64,000 bases of DNA from Bacillota bacterium. GTDB lineage: Bacteria; Bacillota; Clostridia; Lachnospirales; Lachnospiraceae. Positions within the stretch are counted from its first letter, which is position 1; the number at the start of each line of letters is the position of its first letter. A program made the position numbers and the translations under genes. The stretch is taken from NCBI GenBank assembly GCA_023409535.1, contig JAEYGZ010000047.1:62001-126000 (forward strand), given 5' to 3'. Positions 1 to 6,703 of this stretch are shown one piece after another. Under the pieces are notes generated by a model that saw only the letters and a list, made by a program, of their open reading frames with translations, made no database searches and had not been told where the DNA came from.

Positions 1-26
1 AGGCTTGGCTGCCAACCTCCGGTTAT
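1..26 (+). promoter_or_regulatory. possible 3' end of a ydaO-type c-di-AMP riboswitch
   Basis: The first 26 bases contain GGCTTGGCTGCCAACCTC, which recalls the GCC...AACCTC block near the 3' end of ydaO/yuaA c-di-AMP riboswitches. That class commonly controls potassium transporters, and the genes that follow are trk-type. Only the extreme end is inside the window, so the fold cannot be judged. An unrelated leader or terminator remnant is equally possible. Confidence 0.25.
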
Positions 27-120
27 CTTATATAAATATTATATAGAGAATGGAATGCTTACACAAAACTTATACGGAAAGGATTATTCTTTATACAGAT
101 TAGCAGAAGGAGGTAAGCAG

Positions 121-447
121 ATGAAGAAAGATAAAGCGGTAACCAAAGAATATGAAGCATGGATCAGAGAGGCTGTTCATAACCTGCGGCGAGCAGAGTA
201 TGAGGAGGCTTATGAACTTATCATAAAGGCTATAACCATCGGTCCGAATGACCCGGAGCCTCAGAATCTGCTTGGTATCTGGTACGAATGTATGGGAGAG
301 AAGGATTTGGCCAGAAAGCATTACCGGATGGCATATGTTCTTGATTCGAGATTTCAGCCGGCAGGAAATAATCTGCAGCGGGTGGGTACGGTATTCCAAT
401 ATGAGGACATTCCGGTAGATTACGGCGAGGATGTGCTGCAAGCCTGA
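121..447 (+). CDS. small TPR-repeat protein at head of K+ uptake operon
   Basis: This is a 108-residue soluble protein with no signal peptide or membrane segment. Residues about 15-80 form two helical-hairpin repeats of TPR type, recognisable by the pattern NLRRAEYEEAYELIIKAI, then LLGIWYECMG and ARKHYRMAYVLD. The tail is short and acidic. The start at 121 is chosen because AGAAGGAGG lies directly upstream; an earlier in-frame ATG at 55 has no such site. It is the first gene of a co-directional operon with trkA- and trkH-like genes, 52 bases before the next start. A role as an adaptor or regulator of the potassium system is inferred from position only; no specific function is recognised. Confidence 0.8.
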   Translation: MKKDKAVTKEYEAWIREAVHNLRRAEYEEAYELIIKAITIGPNDPEPQNLLGIWYECMGEKDLARKHYRMAYVLDSRFQPAGNNLQRVGTVFQYEDIPVDYGEDVLQA

Positions 448-499
448 TAAGCGGCGGTACATCGCAGGATCTGTAAGGATAAGGGAATGGAGGAAAGGA

Positions 500-928
500 A
501 TGTATATTATTATAATCGGATGCGGAAGATTTGGCAGTAAGTTGGCGAAGGGATTGTCGGATGAGGGTAACAATGTATGCGTAATTGACAGAAATGCTGA
601 AAAGCTGGATAGGCTGGGAAGCGGTTTTAATGGAAAGAGAATTAAAGGAATAGAGTTTGACAGTGACAATCTGACGGAAGCAGGTGTTCATCAGTGCGAT
701 GTGCTGATTGCCGTTACCTCGGATGATAATATAAATATCACGGTATCCCTGATCGCAGATAAGATATTTCAGGTACCCAAAATCATTGCAAGAGTAAATG
801 AACCGGATAAGAATTATGTTTATGAAAGGCTTGGAATAGACACGATTAATCCGGTCGATTACGAACTGGAGATGCTAAAAAGCAAGCTGCCGCAGGAAAA
901 GCACAGCGGGAATATCAAGAATAAATAA
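500..928 (+). CDS. TrkA-N (RCK) domain protein, first copy
   Basis: This 142-residue protein is almost entirely one Rossmann-type RCK/TrkA-N domain. The nucleotide-binding glycine loop GCGRFG is at residues 7-12 and an acidic residue ends the second strand (CVIDRN). RCK domains bind NAD(H), ATP or similar ligands and gate TrkH/KtrB channels on the cytoplasmic face. It lacks the TrkA-C half, which the next gene has, so the two may assemble together on TrkH (inference). The start at 500 follows GGAGGAAAGGA; an upstream in-frame ATG at 431 overlaps the preceding gene and was not chosen. The gap to the second copy is 29 bases. Confidence 0.9.
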   Translation: MYIIIIGCGRFGSKLAKGLSDEGNNVCVIDRNAEKLDRLGSGFNGKRIKGIEFDSDNLTEAGVHQCDVLIAVTSDDNINITVSLIADKIFQVPKIIARVNEPDKNYVYERLGIDTINPVDYELEMLKSKLPQEKHSGNIKNK

Positions 929-957
929 TTCTAATATTTGTGTAAGGAGAGGTTTCA

Positions 958-1650
958 GTGAAAACAATTATTATCGGCGGTGGAAAAGTCGGCTACAATC
1001 TTTTAAAGACCTTAAAGGAGCAAGATTATGAGGTGGCGCTGGTTGAACGGGATAAGGATACCTGTTTAAAAATCGCAGAGGATTTTAATACGGATGTCAT
1101 ATGGGGCGACGGAACCAAGCTGGAAGTCCTGGAGGATGCAGGGATAGAAAATGCTGATATCATCGCTGCGGTTACCGGCTCAGATGAAGAAAACCTTGTG
1201 ATTTGCCAAATAGCCAAATTAAGCTATGAGATCAAAAAGACCATTGCCAGGGTGAACAATCCAAAGAATATGACCATGTTTAAGAAATTAGGGATTGATA
1301 ATACCGTATGCAGTACTCAGGTTATCGCTGATCTGATCGAATATTCCTTTGATAAGGAGGACTATCGGATTATCAGTATATTGGAGAAGGGCTCCATGGT
1401 GATGGCAGAGCTTTTGATCCGTGAGCGTGGTGTCTGGACCAATAAAATGGTGAAGGAGCTTACCCTCCCGAAGGAATGCGTAATTGTATCCATTCTTCGC
1501 GGAGAAACCGTAATATTCCCACGGGGGGACAGTAACATCCTGCCGAAGGATAAGGTAGTGGTTATTACCAGTAAATCGGTTCTGGCAGCTTTGGTTAACG
1601 AGCTATACGATGGAGGGAATAATAAATGGATCGTCGGAAAGATGAATTAA
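958..1650 (+). CDS. trkA: TrkA family potassium uptake regulatory subunit
   Basis: This 230-residue protein has a TrkA-N Rossmann domain (residues about 1-125, glycine loop GGGKVG at 7-12) followed by a TrkA-C domain (about 140-222). It is the full-length cytosolic gating subunit expected to sit on TrkH, encoded at 1734. The start is GTG at 958 with AAGGAGAGG a few bases upstream. Its 3' end overlaps by 25 bases a 32-codon membrane peptide gene. The neighbouring 142-residue TrkA-N protein makes this a two-RCK-subunit system, in contrast to the single 450-residue TrkA of E. coli. Family assignment is secure; cation preference cannot be read from this protein. Confidence 0.93.
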   Translation: MKTIIIGGGKVGYNLLKTLKEQDYEVALVERDKDTCLKIAEDFNTDVIWGDGTKLEVLEDAGIENADIIAAVTGSDEENLVICQIAKLSYEIKKTIARVNNPKNMTMFKKLGIDNTVCSTQVIADLIEYSFDKEDYRIISILEKGSMVMAELLIRERGVWTNKMVKELTLPKECVIVSILRGETVIFPRGDSNILPKDKVVVITSKSVLAALVNELYDGGNNKWIVGKMN

Positions 1651-1724
1651 AGGGAATTCTGTCCGAACTGCTGGCAGCAGGTCTGTATCTGGCCGTACTG
1701 CTGGCGGCAACAGTAATTCTTTAG
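1626..1724 (+). CDS. 32-residue single-span membrane peptide between trkA and trkH
   Basis: This short gene is overlooked by usual length cut-offs. ATG at 1626 is preceded by GGAGGG, and the frame ends at TAG 1722-1724, nine bases before the trkH start. The peptide has a charged N-terminus (MDRRKDELKG) followed by about 20 uninterrupted hydrophobic residues (LLAAGLYLAVLLAATVIL), a clear single transmembrane helix. It overlaps the end of trkA by 25 bases in another frame, suggesting translational coupling. Position and size recall KdpF, the small stabilising peptide of the KdpFABC pump, but no sequence relationship is claimed. A role as a TrkH-associated subunit is inference. Confidence 0.65.
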   Translation: MDRRKDELKGILSELLAAGLYLAVLLAATVIL

Positions 1725-1733
1725 GGGTGAGCG

Positions 1734-3269
1734 ATGCAAAAAAAAGGTGGAATCTATAGTATAGAAATCATTAGTTATTATACAGGATATGTTGTATTGA
1801 TCGTTGCGCTTTTAATGCTGTTACCCATAATTACCGCCATAGCCTTCAGAGAATGGAAGCCGCTGCTTGACTTCATCATCAGCTTCGATATTTCTGTACT
1901 TACGGGGCTTTTGCTTATTCTGGCAGGGTTGCGGACAAGGAACAATACATCAGACTTTCAATGGAAGCACGGCTTTGTTATTGCCGCGCTTTCCTGGGTA
2001 ATACTTATGTTTTTATGTGCCGTGCCTTATCGGCTGAGCGGACACACCAATTCATTACTGGATGCCTGCTTTGATGTAATGAGCGGATTTACAACCACAG
2101 GACTTGCGCTTACGCAGGATTTGGATCATCTGTCAATGGGTCTGAACATGTGGAGGCATATCCTCACCTTTATCGGCGGGCAGGGAATGATTGTTCTGGC
2201 GCTTACCTTCCTTACAAGGGGCATCGGCGGCGGTTATAAAATGTATGTGGGCGAGGGGAAGGACATTGAGCTGGTTCCTAATATAAAGAATACGGCAAAG
2301 CTCATATGGAAAATCAGTATGGTCTATCTGGCTATCGGCACTGTCCTGCTGTGGGTGGTTGGTATCCTGATCGGCTTAAGCCCTGTATCAGCTTTTCTGC
2401 ATGGATTATTTATGTTTGCTTCGGCCTGGAGTACGGGAGGTTTTGCTCCCATGAGCCAGAATATCATGTACTATCACAGCATTATTTATGAGACGGTTGC
2501 CATGGTTTTGTTTATGTTAGGATCATTGAACTTTGGGCTGCATTATGCCATATGGCAGGGAAAACGGAAAGAGATCGTAAAAAATATCGAAACCCAGAGC
2601 TTTTTTGTTACCTCCTTTATCGCATGTGTATTTGCTTTGATAGGGATGGAGCGGTTGAAGCTGTATCCGGATATTGCTGGAGATTTTCGAAGAATTATTT
2701 TTAATATCCTGTCAGCGCATACAACAACCGGTCTGGGAAGTATTTATGCGAGGCAATTTGCTCTGGAATGGGGCGATTTTGGGATACTGATCATGATAAT
2801 TGTCATGCTGATCGGCGGTTCTGCCTGCTCAACAGCAGGCGGCTTCAAGGGGTTAAGAGTCGGAATTGTATTCAAAGGGTTAATCATGGAGGTAAAAAAG
2901 CTTCTTTCCCCTGAACGAAGCATGAAGGTATACAAATATCATCATATTAAGGACCGGGTGCTTGATGATACTGCGGTGAAATCTTCGGCAATCATCATCC
3001 TATGTTATATCGTTACCTTTTCCCTTGGTGTCATTATAGGTGTATTTTACGGATATCCATTAAGTGCTTCTGCATTTGAGGCTTCTTCTGTTGCCGGCAA
3101 TGTGGGACTGTCCATCGGAGTGACATCGCCTGGGATGCCTGCTGTTATGAAGATTTATTATATTATTTCAATGTATCTGGGAAGACTGGAATTTCTATCG
3201 GTATTTGCGCTAATCGGATATCTGGGCGGAGGTGTAAAGAAATTATGCAAAAAGCTATTGGTGCGTTAA
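1734..3269 (+). CDS. trkH: TrkH family potassium uptake channel subunit
   Basis: This is a 511-residue polytopic membrane protein of the TrkH/KtrB superfamily. Its four M1-P-M2-like repeats show pore-loop segments such as GFTTTGL, TGGFAP, TTTGLG and AGNVGLS, which form the potassium selectivity filter. It would carry K+ (possibly with Na+ or H+) across the cytoplasmic membrane under control of the TrkA proteins encoded just upstream. A GGGGTGA site precedes the ATG at 1734. Its end overlaps the next gene by 25 bases. Length and repeat organisation are normal for the family. Confidence 0.94.
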   Translation: MQKKGGIYSIEIISYYTGYVVLIVALLMLLPIITAIAFREWKPLLDFIISFDISVLTGLLLILAGLRTRNNTSDFQWKHGFVIAALSWVILMFLCAVPYRLSGHTNSLLDACFDVMSGFTTTGLALTQDLDHLSMGLNMWRHILTFIGGQGMIVLALTFLTRGIGGGYKMYVGEGKDIELVPNIKNTAKLIWKISMVYLAIGTVLLWVVGILIGLSPVSAFLHGLFMFASAWSTGGFAPMSQNIMYYHSIIYETVAMVLFMLGSLNFGLHYAIWQGKRKEIVKNIETQSFFVTSFIACVFALIGMERLKLYPDIAGDFRRIIFNILSAHTTTGLGSIYARQFALEWGDFGILIMIIVMLIGGSACSTAGGFKGLRVGIVFKGLIMEVKKLLSPERSMKVYKYHHIKDRVLDDTAVKSSAIIILCYIVTFSLGVIIGVFYGYPLSASAFEASSVAGNVGLSIGVTSPGMPAVMKIYYIISMYLGRLEFLSVFALIGYLGGGVKKLCKKLLVR

Positions 3270-3793
3270 TCCTTCTGCTGGTGCTTTTCTTATCCGGAAC
3301 GGTCATGGCTTACGGAGCAGCAGAAGTAACGATAAATGAGCTGATTGAGAATGCAAAGGAACTGGATGGCCGGGAGGTGACAATCCAGGGTGAAGTAATC
3401 GGTGAGGCCATGGAGCGGGAGGATTACTGCTGGATTAACATAAATGACACTACCAATGCCATCGGAATCTGGCTGAAGAAGGAGGAGGCGGATAAGATTA
3501 CCCGATACGGGAGCTATAAGAACATCGGAGATACTGTGCAGGTCACCGGGGTATTTAACCGGGCCTGCCGGGAGCACGGCGGGGAAGCGGATCTTCATGG
3601 GGAGGAGATCAGGATACTGGAGAAGGGTCATCCTGCCTTGGAGACTCTGTCGAAATCGAGAATAATTGCCGGAGGAATCCTTACCTTAATCGTGTTGGCA
3701 GTTTTTGTATGCTTTTGCTTGAACTCAAGTAAAACAGGCTTTATAATAAGCCTTAAGAAGAGCAGCAGAACTCATCATGGTAAAGGGGATTGA
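3245..3793 (+). CDS. exported membrane-anchored OB-fold-like protein
   Basis: This 182-residue protein has an N-terminal signal sequence (residues 1-24), a beta-rich domain (about 28-128), one C-terminal transmembrane helix (about 138-162) and a basic tail. The central part begins LDGREVTIQGEVIGEAM and includes GDTVQVTGVF, the strand pattern of nucleic-acid/OB-fold domains seen in exported proteins of Gram-positive bacteria. The gene starts 25 bases inside trkH, so the two are probably translationally coupled. The OB-fold reading is by pattern only; a ligand is not evident. It may modulate the transporter from outside the membrane (inference). Confidence 0.75.
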   Translation: MQKAIGALILLLVLFLSGTVMAYGAAEVTINELIENAKELDGREVTIQGEVIGEAMEREDYCWININDTTNAIGIWLKKEEADKITRYGSYKNIGDTVQVTGVFNRACREHGGEADLHGEEIRILEKGHPALETLSKSRIIAGGILTLIVLAVFVCFCLNSSKTGFIISLKKSSRTHHGKGD

Positions 3794-3798
3794 TATTT

Positions 3799-4539
3799 AT
3801 GAATAATTATCAGCTGGTATGGTCCGATGAATTTGATTATGAGGGTGCACCGGATCCGGCAAAGTGGAATTATGATCTTGGGAATCATCAGTGGGCCAAC
3901 AGAGAGCTGCAAGCTTATACGGACCGCCCGGCAAATGTATTGGTTAAGGATGGTAAGTTAATGATCCGGGCAGTGAAGGAGAAGGATGGTGAGAGGGAAT
4001 ATACCTCAACCAGACTGATCACCTATGACAGGGTTTCCTGGCAGTACGGACGGTTTGAGTTCCGGGTGAAGCTTCCGCAGGGACTCGGCTCCTGGCCGGC
4101 CGTATGGATGCTTTCGGATTCCATCAAAACCGGCAATCCCTGGCCTCGCTGCGGGGAGATAGATATTATAGAACATTGCGGAAGATGGAAGAATCAGCTT
4201 TTGTTCAGCCTCCATTCGGCGAAGCATAATCATACCAGAAAAGATACCAGGCAGTATGTAGAGACCATAGAATATCCGGGGGTTACGGAAGATTTTCATG
4301 ATTATGCCATGGAATGGACACCATCATATATCGAATTCTTTGTAGATGGTAAGAGTATGTGCCGCTATCATAAATCAGATGATGCAGAAGACCGGACGGA
4401 AGAAGCCTGGCCGTTTGACCAGCCTTTTTATCTGATCTTTAACATCGCCGTCGGCGGAAGCCTGGGCGGAGAGGTGAAGGAAGAGGATCTTCCCTTTATT
4501 ATGGAAGTGGAGTATGTAAGGGTATATCAAAAGCAGTAA
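3799..4539 (+). CDS. GH16 family beta-glucanase without signal peptide
   Basis: This 246-residue enzyme is one GH16 concanavalin-like domain, the fold of endo-beta-1,3(4)-glucanases, lichenases and laminarinases. The catalytic motif GEIDIIEH places nucleophile E120, helper D122 and acid/base E125. The substrate-cleft motif SWPAVWML is at about 98-105. There is no signal peptide or lipobox, so it should act in the cytoplasm on imported oligosaccharides. ATG 3799 is chosen because AAGGGG lies 10 bases upstream; an in-frame TTG at 3790 is too close to that site. It follows the potassium genes with only 5 bases spacing and precedes a terminator, an odd operon partner. Exact linkage specificity is not readable. 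Confidence 0.92.
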   Translation: MNNYQLVWSDEFDYEGAPDPAKWNYDLGNHQWANRELQAYTDRPANVLVKDGKLMIRAVKEKDGEREYTSTRLITYDRVSWQYGRFEFRVKLPQGLGSWPAVWMLSDSIKTGNPWPRCGEIDIIEHCGRWKNQLLFSLHSAKHNHTRKDTRQYVETIEYPGVTEDFHDYAMEWTPSYIEFFVDGKSMCRYHKSDDAEDRTEEAWPFDQPFYLIFNIAVGGSLGGEVKEEDLPFIMEVEYVRVYQKQ

Positions 4540-4604
4540 GACTTTGGCGAGGTAGTATTTATATGAATGGGCGAAAAAAAAGCTAACAGAAAAGCTAAAT
4601 TTGA

Positions 4605-4692
4605 GCGCCGGGGGTGATGTGATCCCTCCAAAGCAGCAGTACTTTTTGTGCCGTCTGCTTTGGAGGCTTCCTATCACTCCCGGTGCTTTTTA
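4605..4692 (+). terminator. strong rho-independent terminator after the K+/GH16 operon
   Basis: A long near-perfect hairpin has outer arms GCGCCGGGGGTGAT / ATCACTCCCGGTGC and inner arms CCTCCAAAGCAG / CTGCTTTGGAGG, followed by TTTTTATT. It separates the potassium/GH16 operon from the beta-glucan locus. Confidence 0.88.
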
Positions 4693-4753
4693 TTGCTAAA
4701 ATTTTTATATATAACGGAATATCGTTGTGTAATATTACTTGTACAAGCTGTTA

Positions 4754-4767
4754 TAGAAACGTTTCTA
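4754..4767. promoter_or_regulatory. 14-base perfect palindrome, LacI-type operator
   Basis: TAGAAACGTTTCTA is perfectly self-complementary with a central CpG, the hallmark of LacI/GalR-family operators. It lies about 240 bases upstream of the first gene of the locus whose LacI-type regulator is encoded at 18991. A weaker copy (GAAACTATTTCT, 4938-4949) overlaps the promoter. It lacks the flanking TG...CA of a canonical CcpA cre site, so a local LacI regulator is preferred. Confidence 0.6.
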
Positions 4768-4935
4768 GTTAAAATATGCATAAAATAACGAAAATATTGG
4801 CTTGAAATAATAATTATATGAAGGTAATAATTGAAATATTATAAGAAATCACAAATAAAATTATATTCACGTGGAATAAATAGTTAATATGCATAATAAA
4901 AATGAATTAAAAACATAATAAAATTGTTTTTATTC

Positions 4936-4964
4936 TTGAAACTATTTCTATCAAGGGATATAAT
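4936..4964 (+). promoter_or_regulatory. sigma-A promoter of the beta-glucan transport operon
   Basis: TTGAAA (4936-4941), a 17-base spacer and TATAAT (4959-4964) form a near-consensus promoter, 41 bases before the SBP start. A palindrome-like GAAACTATTTCT overlaps the -35 box and spacer. That is where a repressor would block RNA polymerase, and together with the upstream perfect palindrome it suggests a two-site repression loop. The remainder of 4693-4935 is AT-rich with no gene. Confidence 0.7.
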
Positions 4965-5004
4965 GAGCTTGTAGAAAATCTACAATTTATTAGGAGGGTT
5001 AGGT

Positions 5005-6636
5005 ATGAAAAGATCAAAGGTACTTTTTATTTGTATGCTGTTTCTTGTGGGAATGACCGCGTCGATGATGACCGGCTGCGGCAAGAAATATGCGGCGCTT
5101 GATTCCGGAATCTCAGGAGAGATTGATATTATGGTTTGGTCCGGAACAGGCCAATATCTTGAGGATCTCGGACACAAAGACCTGACGGCCGCTGATTTGA
5201 CAGGACAGAACGATGCGGCAATCTATGCACTGGCAAAGGAATTTAATAAGACCTATCCGAACATTAAGATCAACGTATTTGCCAAAGTGGGGGATCCCCA
5301 TGGTAATGAGACACCCTGGGCCCAGGAACTGGAGAACTTTAAGGCAGAGCATGGTAAATACCCTGATATCTATGCATCCACAGACCTTGTGGGCGATGTA
5401 GCCAAGGGTATGGTTGCGGATCTGTCCGTATTCAAGGATGATCCGATCTACCAATCCTTTAATAAATCCATCATGAAGATGATGAACTATTACGGTGTTC
5501 AGGCCGGTCTTCCCCAATATATCCTTCCCTGGGGGGTATATGTGAATAAGGAACTGGCTGAGAATAATAATATCGACATTCCTCCGGTAGACTGGAATAT
5601 CGATGAGTACACAGTATTTGCAACCTCCGGTGATAATAAGAATTTCTGGGGCGCCATGGATATCCCTATGAGTTTTATTAATACCGGTACCAAGGATATT
5701 AATTATTCCCTTGTGAACTATAGCGGTGAAGGGGATTTTGTCAACCTGACCTCGGATGCGGTGGCAAGTATGCTGGAGTACATACCGAAATGGGCCAAAT
5801 CCGCCATCTGGACACAGAGTGACGTGGGCGGTGTTCCTACAGAGATTATGGATGCCAACGGCCGATGGAGCTATAACTTCTTTATTAACAACTATTGCCT
5901 CACCAATGACGGTGATCCCTGGATGATGGGTGATGCAGCGAACCCTACCGAGGGACATTGGGGAACCGTAAAGTCTAATGACTGGGATATTTATCCGAGA
6001 CCAAGCACCGATTATCAGGAGAATACCGTAGGTATCGTTCTGGATCCGATGGCTCTTCATAATTATGCCATGGATGATGGCAGTCCTGAATGGAGCGACG
6101 CTGAGAAGCAGCAGTTAAAGGTTGCCTATACCTTTGCTTCCTTCTGGGCAGGCAGCACGGAAGGGATGCAGGCGAGAGCAGATCAGAAATTCACCGATCA
6201 GGGTGTTGAGAAGACCTGTCTTAATGACTCCTTCCCTCTGGTAACCGGTGAAGAATTTGATAAGCAGATGCAGATCTGGTATTCCACCCCGACACATCAG
6301 CGTTTTGGCGACAAGGCGAAGATGCCCGGCTTCCAGTATGTGCTGGAGCTTTGGGAGAAGGGCCAGTTCTGGGATATCTCCGACAAGGCATATCCGTATT
6401 TCATCCAGGAGGACGGAGCGCAGAAGGCGGCGGCTTATGAGTGGATCAATATTTATAATAAAGAGATATCCGGGGCCTTAAGAACAGATTCCAACTGGCT
6501 TGATCAGGTGAAATCCAAGCTTCCGGATTGGAATAAGGTGATCAATGAGAGATATGTGTTGGCAGAGCAGCAGTTAAGAGACGGATTAAGGGAATTCTAT
6601 GGCTTTAAGGACGAGGACTTTAAAGCGGACAAATAA
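5005..6636 (+). CDS. lipoprotein extracellular solute-binding protein
   Basis: This 543-residue SBP belongs to the family-1 type of carbohydrate ABC importers. The signal peptide ends in lipobox MMTGC with lipidated Cys25. Mature-domain features include IDIMVWSGTG, an aromatic-rich cleft and the late helix YAFASFWAG-like region. It should be anchored on the outer face of the cytoplasmic membrane and deliver oligosaccharides to one of the permease pairs at 9664-11490 or 15963-17816. A perfect AGGAGGGT site precedes the ATG. At 543 residues it is longer than malto- or xylo-oligosaccharide SBPs (about 420) and in the size range of LplA/YtcQ-type binding proteins, which bind larger or acidic oligosaccharides. 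Substrate is inferred as beta-glucan from the GH16 and GH5 neighbours. Confidence 0.9.
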   Translation: MKRSKVLFICMLFLVGMTASMMTGCGKKYAALDSGISGEIDIMVWSGTGQYLEDLGHKDLTAADLTGQNDAAIYALAKEFNKTYPNIKINVFAKVGDPHGNETPWAQELENFKAEHGKYPDIYASTDLVGDVAKGMVADLSVFKDDPIYQSFNKSIMKMMNYYGVQAGLPQYILPWGVYVNKELAENNNIDIPPVDWNIDEYTVFATSGDNKNFWGAMDIPMSFINTGTKDINYSLVNYSGEGDFVNLTSDAVASMLEYIPKWAKSAIWTQSDVGGVPTEIMDANGRWSYNFFINNYCLTNDGDPWMMGDAANPTEGHWGTVKSNDWDIYPRPSTDYQENTVGIVLDPMALHNYAMDDGSPEWSDAEKQQLKVAYTFASFWAGSTEGMQARADQKFTDQGVEKTCLNDSFPLVTGEEFDKQMQIWYSTPTHQRFGDKAKMPGFQYVLELWEKGQFWDISDKAYPYFIQEDGAQKAAAYEWINIYNKEISGALRTDSNWLDQVKSKLPDWNKVINERYVLAEQQLRDGLREFYGFKDEDFKADK

Positions 6637-6651
6637 AGAGGCAGCCACAAT

Positions 6652-6681
6652 AGGGTTGTTGCAAGTTTTTGCAGCAACCCT
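6652..6681 (+). promoter_or_regulatory. intercistronic hairpin between the two SBP genes
   Basis: AGGGTTGTTGCAA and TTGCAGCAACCCT pair over 13 positions with one G-U, around a tiny loop. No T-run follows (TAATAAATAA), so it is more likely an RNA-stabilising or processing hairpin, or a leaky attenuator, than a full terminator. It would raise SBP mRNA over the downstream genes, as seen in many sugar-importer operons. Confidence 0.6.
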
Positions 6682-6703
6682 AATAAATAAGGGAGAGAGC
6701 TAA

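Noticed and set aside
4754..4767. CcpA cre site
   Set aside because: The palindrome lacks the conserved TG and CA ends of cre; a locus-specific LacI operator fits better.
5113..6060. 315-codon minus-strand frame under the first SBP gene
   Set aside because: Shadow of the well-supported SBP coding frame; Ile/His-rich composition, no motif.
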